NCBI RefSeq assembly: GCF_035474595.1
Contig: NZ_DATIND010000099.1
Location: 1-45,619 of the forward strand
Origin: Longimicrobium sp.
Lineage (GTDB): Bacteria > Gemmatimonadota > Gemmatimonadetes > Longimicrobiales > Longimicrobiaceae
Direction of reading: 5' to 3'
DNA: 45,619 nucleotides
Part shown: piece after piece, positions 7,467 through 14,880 of the stretch
Layout of the letters: every line of letters begins with the position of its first letter
Numbering within the stretch: the stretch's first letter is position 1
Made by a program: the position numbers and the translations under genes
The notes under the pieces: model-generated
The model's input: only the letters and a program-made list of their open reading frames with translations
Database searches by the model: none
What the model was told of the DNA's origin: nothing

Positions 7467-9137
7467 TCACCGCGCGGCGGCGAGCCGGCGCGCTTCGGCC
7501 AGCCCGGGCGCGTCGGCGTCGGCGTGGCGCCAGTTCTGGAGGAGGCGCCCGGCCGCCTCGGCGGCGCCGGCGCGGTCGCCCTGGGCGGCGCGGGCGCGGG
7601 CGAGGCCCAGCAGCGCCGCCGAGCGGTTCGGCATCAGCCGCAGCCCGGCCTCGTACGCCGCCGCCGCGCCGCGCGCGTCGCCGCTCTCCAGCAGCCACGC
7701 GCCCAGCAGCTCGTGCGCGGGCATCCACCACGGCGGCCCCACCGGCTGCGTCCGATCCTCCGTTTCCGCGGCCTCGCGCATCAGCGCGATCGCGCCGGCG
7801 CGGTCGCCGCGCGCGCGGGCGGCCAGGGCGCGCAGCTCCCTTGCGTACACGGGCACGCCCCCGCCCCCCGCGCTCCCGGCGTCGAGCAGCTGCTGGAACG
7901 CGGCGGCCGTCTCCTCCGCCTGCGTGGCGTCGCCCCGCATCGCCGCGGCGGCGGCCTGCTGGAACGCGGCGACGTTGGCGAACGACCACGCGCGCATCGT
8001 AGCCGCGGCGGAAGGCGGTCCCGGGCGCGACGCGCCGGAGGTGGATGCCGCGGCCCAATCCCCCGTGCCCGCGGCGAAGGCGAAGCGCAGCGCGGGCTCC
8101 ACCAGCCGCGCGTCGGCCGCCTCCGCCGCATCGGCGGCGGCCAGGTCGGTGCCGGCGAGAACGGCGTGCGCGGTGTCGACCAGGGCGCGGGCGGCGCGGA
8201 AGCGGCCCTGCTGCAGGTAGCCGTACTGCAGCCACATCAGCCCGTGAAAGCCCAGCGCCATCGGCGACGCGTTCCGACGCGCCACCCACGCCCGCGACGC
8301 CGCCCACCCGCGCTCGTTGGAGCTCACCTCGTCGTCCCACATCCCCAGTTGCAGGAAGATGTGCGAGGGCATGTGCAGCGCGTGGTCCGCGTCCGGCGCG
8401 ATGCGGGCGTACGCGCGCGCCGCCGCCAGCCCGCGCTGCGCGAAGCCGGGGGCGTCGGTGGCGTGGATCAGGTAGTGCGCCGCGCCGGGGTGCTGCGGGC
8501 TGACGCGGAAGACGCGCTCGGCCAGGGTGATGGCCGCGTCGCGGACGGCCGCGCGCCGCTCGGGCGGCACCGCGCCGGTGTACAGCGCCGTCTGCAGCGC
8601 GAGGGACGCGAAGGCCTGCGCCTCCAGGTCCATGGTGTCGCGGGCCGCCAGCGCGCGCAGCGAGTCGGCGTAGGCGGCGGTGCGCACCGCGGTCGGCGCG
8701 TCCGCGAAGAAGGCCTCGATCGCCGCGCCGTAGGCCCGCTCGCGCGGGGTGCCGGCCAGCGCCAGCCGCGCCTCCGGCGTGGGCGCCAGCCGCCGCAGCG
8801 CCGCCCGCGCGGCGGGAAGGTCCTCCTCACCCCAGACCAGGTGCGACCAGGTCAGCGCCTCGCCCCAGAACGCCATCGCGAAGCGCGGATCCGCCTGCTC
8901 CGCCGCCTTGAAGGCGTCGGCCGCGTCCTCGTACTCGAAGTTGTGCAGGAAGGCCAGCCCGCGCAGGAACGGCGCCTGCGCCGCCGCCGCGCCGGAGTTG
9001 GGAAAGCGCACCGTCCCCAGCCGCGGCGCCGCTTCCCCCGGCTGGTGCGTGTGCGCGTGCGGCGGCTCCTGCGCGAGCGCGGCGGGGGCGGTCGCGGCCA
9101 GCGCGGCCAGGGCGAGCGGGAGGAGGTTCGGCTTCAT
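7467..9137 (-). CDS. Secreted tetratricopeptide repeat protein
   Basis: A 556-aa exported protein. The signal peptide ends near ALA-QEPPHAH and is followed by a His-rich stretch. TPR-like helical repeats follow: a characteristic first block FLRGLAFLHNFEYEDAADAF, a middle block with HYLIHATDAPGF and HMPSHIFLQLG, and C-terminal TPRs (GAAAAYEAGLRLMPNRSAAL). Proteins with this architecture are common in environmental phyla, and their partners are unknown. The start is set by the signal peptide. Upstream on the coding strand, CATCTCCATC lies 11 nt before the ATG in place of an SD. It is the third gene after two small paralogous membrane proteins. Confidence 0.85.
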   Translation of the reverse strand: MKPNLLPLALAALAATAPAALAQEPPHAHTHQPGEAAPRLGTVRFPNSGAAAAQAPFLRGLAFLHNFEYEDAADAFKAAEQADPRFAMAFWGEALTWSHLVWGEEDLPAARAALRRLAPTPEARLALAGTPRERAYGAAIEAFFADAPTAVRTAAYADSLRALAARDTMDLEAQAFASLALQTALYTGAVPPERRAAVRDAAITLAERVFRVSPQHPGAAHYLIHATDAPGFAQRGLAAARAYARIAPDADHALHMPSHIFLQLGMWDDEVSSNERGWAASRAWVARRNASPMALGFHGLMWLQYGYLQQGRFRAARALVDTAHAVLAGTDLAAADAAEAADARLVEPALRFAFAAGTGDWAAASTSGASRPGPPSAAATMRAWSFANVAAFQQAAAAAMRGDATQAEETAAAFQQLLDAGSAGGGGVPVYARELRALAARARGDRAGAIALMREAAETEDRTQPVGPPWWMPAHELLGAWLLESGDARGAAAAYEAGLRLMPNRSAALLGLARARAAQGDRAGAAEAAGRLLQNWRHADADAPGLAEARRLAAAR

Positions 9138-9226
9138 GGCGTTCGGTCGATGGAGATGGCGATCGGCGCTCGTGGGAATCATCTCCCGGACGAACGCACT
9201 TCGGAATCGGGGGATGGAGATGCGGG

Positions 9227-9649
9227 TCAGCCGGGGGAGACGCGCTGCCGCACGCGCGGGGCCCGCCCGGCGCGGATGCGCAGCAGCACCGAGGCGGCGA
9301 CGAAGCCGATCACCCCGCCGATGAGCACGTGCACCACCTGGCCGAACTCGCTGGCCGCCAGCAGCCACCCGGCCGCGCCGCCCGCGACGGTGCCGGCCAC
9401 CGTCCCCAGCAGCGCCAGGCCGATCGGCACCGTGCGCATCAGCAGCCACGCGGCGGCGGGGAAAAGCACGCCGCCCAGCACGGCGCCCACGCCGCCCACC
9501 AGCTGCAGCGCGCGGAGGTCGAGCGCCTCCAGCCCCCCGCTCACCGCCAGGCCGATGACCAGCGTGGCGATGGCCGCCACGGCGCCGAAGAGCGCACCGC
9601 CCACGATCAGGCCCGCGGTGACGGCGAGGATGCGTCGCGCCTGGCTCAT
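9227..9649 (-). CDS. Small polytopic membrane protein (paralog 1)
   Basis: 140 aa with four predicted transmembrane helices and short charged tails, arranged as a repeated two-helix Gly/Ala-rich unit. It is clearly homologous to the next upstream gene: both share TVGLIVGG-type first helices, VGAVLG, FPAA.WLLMR.VP..LALLGT and GG..GW. No characterised family is recognised. The start lies 14 nt downstream of a CATCTCCATC element. It probably forms an operon with its paralog and the TPR protein. Confidence 0.72.
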   Translation of the reverse strand: MSQARRILAVTAGLIVGGALFGAVAAIATLVIGLAVSGGLEALDLRALQLVGGVGAVLGGVLFPAAAWLLMRTVPIGLALLGTVAGTVAGGAAGWLLAASEFGQVVHVLIGGVIGFVAASVLLRIRAGRAPRVRQRVSPG

Positions 9650-9680
9650 GCCGTTCGCCGTCGGATGGAGATGCCGCGTG

Positions 9681-10142
9681 TCACGCGACGGAGACGCGGG
9701 GCTGGCGTCGCGCGTCGCGCGTGGCGGTGATGCGCAGCAGCACGGCGGCGACGAGGAAGCCGATCACCGCGCCTGCGGTGGCGTCCAGCACCGCGCTCGC
9801 CTCGGAGGTGGCGCCGATCAGGATGGCCTGGAAGGGATCACGGGCCGGGATCATCCACCCGGTCACCCCGCCGGCCACGGTGGCGGCGCCGGTGCCGAGG
9901 AGCGCGATCCAGACGGGGACGCGGCGCATCAGCATCCACACGGCGGCGGGGTAGAAGGCCATCCCCAGCACCGCGCCCACGGCGGTGACGAAGCCCAGCA
10001 GCCCGACCGTGGACAGGTTCCCCAGCTGTCCGGTGATCGCCATCGCGATCGCGAGCGCAAGCACCGCCGTGACCGCGCCGAAGGCCGCTCCGCCCACGAT
10101 CAGCCCGACCGTGACCGAGAGGCTCCGCAACTTCCGCTTCAT
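9681..10142 (-). CDS. Small polytopic membrane protein (paralog 2)
   Basis: About 153 aa from MKRKLRSLSV, with four hydrophobic segments; an upstream ATG at 10160 would add six residues. It is a tandem paralog of the neighbouring membrane protein, with an extra about 15-residue insertion (ARDPFQAILIGATSEAS) before the last helix. It is the first gene of the likely three-gene minus-strand operon ending in the TPR protein. Function unknown. Confidence 0.72.
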   Translation of the reverse strand: MKRKLRSLSVTVGLIVGGAAFGAVTAVLALAIAMAITGQLGNLSTVGLLGFVTAVGAVLGMAFYPAAVWMLMRRVPVWIALLGTGAATVAGGVTGWMIPARDPFQAILIGATSEASAVLDATAGAVIGFLVAAVLLRITATRDARRQPRVSVA

Positions 10143-10366
10143 GATGTCCTCGGTGTTCAAGGGTTCCGCTGTAACAGAGGGATTACCGGCAGGATTTCCA
10201 GCGCAGGGTCGAACCGTCCATCATCATCCTCCCCTCAACATAAGCGGGTGCGGCGGAAAGGCATACGATTTTTATTGTCGGGGGAGGTTTCGCGGGGCCC
10301 TGGCCGTGTGGACCTTCCCTCGCGAGCCCGCGAGGCCCTCCCCCCGCGGCTGGGGCCGCGTACCCC

Positions 10367-10401
10367 CTCCCGATAACGGGCCCCGATAACGGGAGGGGGT
10401 A
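10367..10401. repeat. 12-bp inverted repeat hairpin
   Basis: The arms TACCCCCTCCCG and CGGGAGGGGGTA are exact complements; the loop itself repeats GATAACGGG. It belongs to the GC-rich palindrome family of the window. Confidence 0.7.
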
Positions 10402-10499
10402 ACTTCGAACGCGGCGCGCAGGTGATTGCGCATGCGTCCGCGGAGGTGTGGCGCGAAGCCCGAGCCCAACATCCCAGCAGCTCCGAAGTTCGGTAGCGG

Positions 10500-10568
10500 T
10501 GAGTTCTCCCCTCTCCCGCGGAGCGGGCGGAGGGGCCGGGGGAGGGGGCCAGCCTGGCGGGCAGGATC
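10500..10568. repeat. Dispersed GC-rich element, second copy
   Basis: It matches the spacer at 2230-2310 over most of its length, including CGCGGAGCGGGCGGAGG and a GGCGGGCAGGAT end, with small length differences in the G and C runs. It is located just downstream of the minus-strand alpha/beta hydrolase gene. Confidence 0.7.
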
Positions 10569-10617
10569 TCTCCTCACGCACCGTCAGCTTCTGCTCTCGC
10601 TGTTGTCCTTCTCGGGG

Positions 10618-11421
10618 TCAGCGCTCCGCGCCGCTCCCGATCACCCGGCGCACGAATGCGGCGGCGGCGGCGAGGACCGCGTCGGGGTGCTCGCGGTGGG
10701 GGGAGTGGCCGCATTGGGGGATGGGGAGGACGGCGACGGGGCCGCCGGACTGGCGCTGGATGGCCTCCACCTGGCGCCAGGTGCCGTACTCGTCGTCCTC
10801 GCCCTGGACGACGAGCGCGGGGACGCGGATGGCGGGGAGATACGCCTCGATGTTCCAGGCGCGGAAATCGGGATCGAGCCACACGTCGTTCCAGCCGCGG
10901 AAGGCCACGTCCACGTTGGCGCCGTGGTGCCGCGCCAGCCGCTCGCGCAGGTCCGTGGTGCGGTACACGTCGCGGATCGCGGCGATGCTGGCCAGCCCGT
11001 GCGGCTCGGTGAACACGTGCGGCGCCTCGAGCACCATCCCCCGCAGCCCCGGCGCCGGCGCGCTCCCCGCATGGATCAGGGCGATGGAGGCGCCGTCGCT
11101 GTGGCCGAAGAGGACGTGGCCGCCGATCCCCAGTCCCCCGATCACCTCGCCGAGCACCGCCGCCTCGTCGTGCATGAAGCGGACGGGGCGGGGGAGGGAA
11201 ACGGGATCGGACGCGCCGTACCCCGCGCGCGACCAGGCGACGGCCCCGCACCCCGTCGCCGCCGCCAGCCGCACGGGGAAGTCGCGCCAGAGCCCGGCGC
11301 TCCCCAGCCCCTCGTGCAGGAACACCACCGTGGGCGCGCGGTCCGGCCGCGGTCCCGCCCACCGGTACTCCAGCCGCGCGCCGCCGGCCCGGATGAAGCC
11401 CGCCATCCCGCCGTCCGCCAT
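10618..11421 (-). CDS. Alpha/beta hydrolase
   Basis: A 267-aa cytoplasmic alpha/beta hydrolase. The oxyanion region is FLHEGLGSAGLW, the nucleophile elbow is GHSDGAS (Ser near residue 103), the acid lies in VVQGEDDEYGT and the catalytic His in IPQCGHSPHREHP. The lid is of moderate size. The substrate is unknown; family relatives include 2-hydroxy-muconate-type hydrolases and esterases. The start overlaps the stop of the upstream lipoprotein gene by one base (TGATG), indicating translational coupling. Confidence 0.88.
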   Translation of the reverse strand: MADGGMAGFIRAGGARLEYRWAGPRPDRAPTVVFLHEGLGSAGLWRDFPVRLAAATGCGAVAWSRAGYGASDPVSLPRPVRFMHDEAAVLGEVIGGLGIGGHVLFGHSDGASIALIHAGSAPAPGLRGMVLEAPHVFTEPHGLASIAAIRDVYRTTDLRERLARHHGANVDVAFRGWNDVWLDPDFRAWNIEAYLPAIRVPALVVQGEDDEYGTWRQVEAIQRQSGGPVAVLPIPQCGHSPHREHPDAVLAAAAAFVRRVIGSGAER

Positions 11422-11870
11422 CACCGCCGCGTCCCGGATGGCGGCGGCTCGCCGATGAGGCGGCTGAACTCCGCCAACTCCTGGCGCGAGGCGGCGCGGG
11501 AGTAGAAATCCCCGTTCCGCAGCGTCTCGAAGAAGTTGGTTCCGATGCCGAACGAGCCCTCCATCTCGCTCCCCGCGCGGAACTCCACGATGGTGTAGGG
11601 AACGGGGACGCCGTACCACGGCTGCTCCCAGCCGGCGCGGCGCTCATCCACGAAGCGGACCAGCGCGCGCAGCCGGGCGGGATCGCGGATGGTGTCGCGC
11701 CGTTCCTCCGAAGACGCCGCCTGCCCGTGCCGCACCACGGCCATCGTCACCCCCGCGTCCAGCGGCGGAAACTCCATCCCGCGATCAATCCCCCACGAGC
11801 ACCCGGCGCACGCGAGCAGCACCGCGATGAGCATAGGGATGAGCTTTCCGCGCATCAGGTCGGAATTCAT
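11421..11870 (-). CDS. Hypothetical lipoprotein, coupled to hydrolase
   Basis: 149 aa with a type II signal peptide: MNSDLMRGKLIP, core LIAVLLACAG, Cys lipobox. The mature part carries MAVVRHGQAASSEERRDTI, a single-strand RHG that superficially resembles a phosphoglycerate-mutase motif, but the rest lacks that fold's second His region. The C-terminal part (YTIVEFRAGSEMEGSFGIGTNFFET) looks beta-rich and of unknown family. An alternative ATG lies at 11855. Its stop shares a base with the hydrolase start. Confidence 0.7.
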   Translation of the reverse strand: MNSDLMRGKLIPMLIAVLLACAGCSWGIDRGMEFPPLDAGVTMAVVRHGQAASSEERRDTIRDPARLRALVRFVDERRAGWEQPWYGVPVPYTIVEFRAGSEMEGSFGIGTNFFETLRNGDFYSRAASRQELAEFSRLIGEPPPSGTRR

Positions 11871-11993
11871 CGATCGTTCCGGAGCACGTGCGTCGGCGAG
11901 CGGGGCGGGAGCGGCCACGAAACGGACGTTACCATCCCGCGCGCCCGCCGCAAGCCCGGCTGGCCGATGTGGACTCGCCTGCGGGGATGAAAG

Positions 11994-12040
11994 GCGAATG
12001 GAATTCGCGGGCAACAACAGCACAAAGTCCCTGCGGGACT
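11994..12040 (+). repeat. Two-hairpin dispersed repeat, copy 1
   Basis: Hairpin B is GCGAAT-GGA-ATTCGC (11994-12008). A linker with GCAACAACAGCAC follows, then hairpin A, AGTCCC-TGC-GGGACT (12026-12040). Copies occur at 30824-30868, 30974-31021, 31856-31902 and 45127-45174. Confidence 0.85.
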
Positions 12041-12122
12041 GCTTTCCCGCATCATCGCGGTCAATCCGGCATCCTGCCACGCCGGAGCCGATCCGTGCGC
12101 CGATGCCTGCTGGCCGCGCAAG

Positions 12123-12200
12123 AACCGTCCCTCCCCCAGGCAGTTTTGGGGGAGGGACAGGCGCTGCCCGGACGCGACGCAGTCGCGCCGGGCAGTCGCC
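12123..12200. repeat. Two tandem strong hairpins in spacer
   Basis: The first hairpin pairs TCCCTCCCCCA with TGGGGGAGGGA around a short loop (about 12130-12158). The second, near 12166-12198, pairs CTGCCCGG(a)CGCGAC with GTCGCGCCGGGCAG around a GCA loop, with one bulged base. Both lie downstream of the acetyltransferase gene on the minus strand, so they could act as its terminator as well as being repeat DNA. Confidence 0.65.
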
Positions 12201-12242
12201 AGGGAGAGGGCCCGCGGCGCGCCGGGGGCAGCGCAGTAAAGC

Positions 12243-12701
12243 CTACGGCGCGAGTGATTTGCGGAAGTGGATGGTGCGCTCCACCTCCTCGAATCCCACG
12301 GCGAGGTGCGCGCGCTCGCTGGCGTGGTTGTCCAGCAGCGTGTCGGACGCTATCTCCGTATAGCCGCGCTCGCGGGCCCACGCATCCGCGGCGCGCATCA
12401 GCAGCGCGCCGATGCCGCGGCCGCGCACGTCCGCGTCCACGAACCAGCTTTCCACGTACGGCGTCTCGCCCTCGCAGCCCTCGGCATAGTTGCGCAGGGA
12501 GAGCTCGAGCAGGCCGCAGAGCGCGCCATCTTCCCGCTCGCAGACGAACACCGCCTGCGTGTGCGGCCGCCCCGCCGGGCGCGCGGCCAGGAAGCCGTCG
12601 ACGTCCTCCGCGTGGTCGGCCTCCACAGTGCCGTCGTACAGCGCGCGGAGCATGCGCAGCCACTCGGCGCGGTCGCCGGGCTGGACGGGACGGATGCGCA
12701 T
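12243..12701 (-). CDS. GNAT acetyltransferase, AAC(6')-like
   Basis: 152 aa with the GNAT core: VESWFVDADVRGRGIGALLM (acetyl-CoA-binding V-x-x-x-x-RGxGIG motif near residues 89-105). The C-terminal signature ASDTLLDN..S..AH..VGFEEVERTIHFRK is typical of the aminoglycoside 6'-N-acetyltransferase type I group. MRIRPVQPGDRAEWLRM at the start fits that family too. It would transfer acetyl to the 6'-amine of aminoglycosides or a related amine. Resistance activity is inference only: chromosomal homologs often have other substrates. The start was chosen by family alignment from memory; a longer upstream extension is repeat-derived. Confidence 0.8.
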   Translation of the reverse strand: MRIRPVQPGDRAEWLRMLRALYDGTVEADHAEDVDGFLAARPAGRPHTQAVFVCEREDGALCGLLELSLRNYAEGCEGETPYVESWFVDADVRGRGIGALLMRAADAWARERGYTEIASDTLLDNHASERAHLAVGFEEVERTIHFRKSLAP

Positions 12702-12792
12702 CGGAAGTCTCGGCGGGTGGTGGGGAGAATCGGGGCGACGGGAGATGGTGTACGCCGCGCGCGAGCCGCGGGGTCCATCCGTCATCCGACAG

Positions 12793-12955
12793 GGTTGGAA
12801 AGTTCCGGGCGCAGCCGATCACCGGCGACTGAAGCCGCAGCAACAACCACGGAAAGCCTCGCAAACTGCGCGAAGCTGCTGCGCTCATTCCGCGGCATCG
12901 GCGCTCACGATCGATCTCCTTTCATCCTCTCCTGGACGCGCGCAGCGCTGGGCCG
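12793..12955 (+). repeat. About 165-bp dispersed repeat, copy 1
   Basis: When reverse-complemented this aligns with 17320-17494 over its length. Shared blocks are GGAAAGTTCCG, CCGGCGACT..AG, AACAAC, CGCAAACTGCGCGA and the GCGCGCAGCGC end. It contains a hairpin B relative, GCGACT-GA-AGCCGC (12825-12838). It lies upstream of the acetyltransferase and downstream of the cytochrome gene. Confidence 0.8.
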
Positions 12956-13010
12956 AGTCAGGAAAAAATCAGTCGCGCGGAGAATCAGCGGAGCAGAGAG
13001 GGATGCACAC

Positions 13011-13046
13011 TTTCGCACTCTCGCACTCTCGCACTTTCGCACCCAA
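13011..13046. repeat. Octanucleotide tandem array (ACTTTCGC/ACTCTCGC)
   Basis: Four consecutive 8-bp units, alternating ACTTTCGC and ACTCTCGC, run up to a partial fifth (AC). It sits 8-10 bp downstream (minus-strand sense) of the hairpin terminator of the cytochrome gene. Confidence 0.85.
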
Positions 13047-13053
13047 ACGCCGA

Positions 13054-13077
13054 AGGGGCCGCCCGGCAGCGGCCCCT
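13054..13077 (-). terminator. Hairpin terminator after the cytochrome gene
   Basis: A perfect 9-bp stem, AGGGGCCGC/GCGGCCCCT, with a 6-nt loop, 43 bp past the stop of the minus-strand cytochrome gene. It lacks a long T-run, as is usual in high-GC bacteria. Confidence 0.7.
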
Positions 13078-13119
13078 CGACGTTCAATCCATCTCCATCT
13101 TCCAGAACCATCCCTGCCG

Positions 13120-14352
13120 TTACAGCGAGTTCACGTACGCGACCACCGCGGCCTGCTGGGTGAGGGTCAGGTTGCGGAAGCGCGTGCGCGCGTTGGCGCC
13201 CTCGCCGCCGTGCGCGGCCACCGCCTCCTGGATGGTGCTGGCGCGGCCGTCGTGCATGAACACCTCCATGAAGCGCGCGCCCATCAGCGGCTCCGTGCGG
13301 AACTCGCGCGTGCGCGCCTGGTCCAGGCAGATGTCCACGTTCTCGGCGCCCATGTCGTGCAGCAGGAAGTCGCTGAACGGCCGCACCGTGCGGTAGCTGA
13401 GTGCGGCGATGCCCACGTCGGTGGTGGTGTACTGCGCCGTGTGGCACCCCGCGCAGCCGATGGAGTTGAACAGGTCGCGCCCCGAGGCGCTCTGCGTGGT
13501 CAGCGGCACCGTGGGCGGCGGCGCCAGGAAGATGACGAACGAGTTCAGGTCGTCGAAGTCCGTTCCGCTGATCTCCGGCTCCGGCGCGGGGTCCACGCCG
13601 AACGGAATGGGCATCCCGCCGATGTTGTTCTCGGCCAGGTTGAACTTGTTGGTGATCCCCATCTCGTTCAGCAGGGCGCCGGCGTTGAAGAGCGTCACGC
13701 TCCCCTCGTTGGCCTTGTGCCCGAACTTGCCGATGTCGCCCGCGGACGTGTAGTGCGCGCGCCCCGAGATCCCGTCGTAGTTGTAGTCGTACGGGTCCTC
13801 CTGGTTCACGATGGCCGCGTTGGGGATGGCGGCGATCAGCCCGAACCCGAACAGGTCCGGCACGGTCCGCGACCCCCGCGCGTGCGTCACGGTGGGGAAG
13901 GGCTCGCTGGTCAGCCCCGTGGCGGCGAACAGCTTGGGCGTGACCGAGTCCTGGTGCACGAACCCGCCCTTGGCCGTCAGCAGGTCGCAGCTGCCGTCGC
14001 TGCGCACGTTGGTGAAGTGCGTCTCGACCTCGTCGCCCGTTCCGCCCAGCACGCCGTCGTCCTCGCCGTGGCACTCCGAGCACGAGCTGGCGTTGAAGAT
14101 GGGCCCCAGGCCGTTGGTCTGCGAGAAGGTCTTGTCGAACAGCACCTTGCCCCGGTTGAACGCGGCGAGCTGGGCCAGCGTCAGGCCGGAGATGGGCTGT
14201 CCGAGCGTCGTTCCCGCCGCCGACGCGGCGTGCGCGGGGCCTTCGGGAACGACCAGGGTGGAGGTGGGCGATGGACCCTTGCGGTCGTCGACGCAGGCCG
14301 CGACCAGCAAGCCGAAGAGGAGCGTGAGGGGTACCTGGGCCGCGCGGCGCAT
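13120..14352 (-). CDS. Di-haem cytochrome c lipoprotein (di-haem oxidoreductase / peroxidase family)
   Basis: 410 aa with a lipobox (VAAC, Cys20), so probably an envelope-anchored lipoprotein. Two CxxCH haem-binding motifs are present: CSECH at 91-95 and CAGCH at 300-304. The length and the block RTVPDLFGFGLIAAIPNAAI, with NYDGISGRAHY, match the putative thiol-oxidoreductase/di-haem (DUF1111-like) group related to MauG and CcpA peroxidases. C-terminal FMHDGRASTIQEAVAAHGGEG is typical of di-haem peroxidase-like proteins. It should carry electrons or oxidise a substrate in the periplasm. A strong GGAGGT SD precedes the ATG. No cytochrome partner gene is adjacent. Confidence 0.88.
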   Translation of the reverse strand: MRRAAQVPLTLLFGLLVAACVDDRKGPSPTSTLVVPEGPAHAASAAGTTLGQPISGLTLAQLAAFNRGKVLFDKTFSQTNGLGPIFNASSCSECHGEDDGVLGGTGDEVETHFTNVRSDGSCDLLTAKGGFVHQDSVTPKLFAATGLTSEPFPTVTHARGSRTVPDLFGFGLIAAIPNAAIVNQEDPYDYNYDGISGRAHYTSAGDIGKFGHKANEGSVTLFNAGALLNEMGITNKFNLAENNIGGMPIPFGVDPAPEPEISGTDFDDLNSFVIFLAPPPTVPLTTQSASGRDLFNSIGCAGCHTAQYTTTDVGIAALSYRTVRPFSDFLLHDMGAENVDICLDQARTREFRTEPLMGARFMEVFMHDGRASTIQEAVAAHGGEGANARTRFRNLTLTQQAAVVAYVNSL

Positions 14353-14833
14353 GCGACCTCCGGGGCGCGTTGGTGGGTGGCCGGACGGTGCACGTTGCGG
14401 CGCATGCGGAACGGATGCCGCGGCGCGCCGGGAGGGGTGCCGGACCCTCGCGCGTGCCGCTCCGTGCGCATGCAACGGAACCCCCGCCAGCCGGGCGTCG
14501 CGACGCGGGGCCGGGCAGGGGTTCGGGCACTCGGTGGGGAGCGCTTGGGAATGTCGTCCCTGGGTGTCCGGCGGCCGGACGGCTCCCAGGGGGAGCCTTC
14601 GCCGGGCAGCGTCAGGTCGCGAAAGCGCTGAGCGCTGGGTGCACGGTCCCGCTGCACGGGTCCGTCGCGTGTGGGTGAGTCATATTAATCCTGGGTTAAT
14701 CTCCGCGTCAATGATTTTCTTGTCAGAAACCGTGTGTGTTCGTGGTTTTCCACAGGACAAAACGTTGTGGGGTATGCAGATGCCGAGACGGCGGGAAACG
14801 GGCGATCCCTCTCTCCCCCCGGCGGCGGGACGG
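14353..14833. other. Long leader / spacer upstream of the cytochrome gene
   Basis: No gene is convincing. It contains the putative minus-strand promoter at 14682-14711 and AT-rich sequence to about 14770. The long leader could house a cis-regulatory RNA, but I see no recognisable riboswitch. Confidence 0.4.
14682..14711 (-). promoter_or_regulatory. Putative sigma70-type promoter upstream of the cytochrome gene
   Basis: On the minus strand, TTGACG (14706-14711), an 18-bp spacer and TAATAT (14682-14687) stand out in an AT-rich patch. Transcription from here would give a leader of more than 300 nt before the cytochrome ATG. The spacer contains ATTAA/TTAAT, an inverted repeat that could bind a regulator. 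Confidence 0.45.
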
Positions 14834-14880
14834 TGTCCCCTGTCCCCCCGCCCCTGTCCCTGTCCCCTGTCCCCTGTCTC
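14834..14880. repeat. Heptanucleotide array (CCCCTGT) abutting a stop codon
   Basis: About six copies of CCCCTGT, with small indels, run directly into the stop codon of the minus-strand kinase gene (stop at 14879-14881). Unit length matches the arrays at 11-125 and around 34.6-35.1 kb, although the sequence differs. Confidence 0.8.

Larger units (their letters stand above)
10161..10617. other. Intergenic region filled with dispersed palindromes
   Basis: No gene. It carries a large inverted repeat at 10367-10401 (TACCCCCTCCCG pairing with CGGGAGGGGGTA around a 17-nt internal part). It also holds a copy at about 10500-10568 of the element also found at 2230-2310. Confidence 0.65.

Noticed and set aside
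11421-11870. Histidine phosphatase based on the RHG in the lipoprotein
   Set aside because: The RHG is isolated, and the second catalytic His region and overall length of that family are absent.
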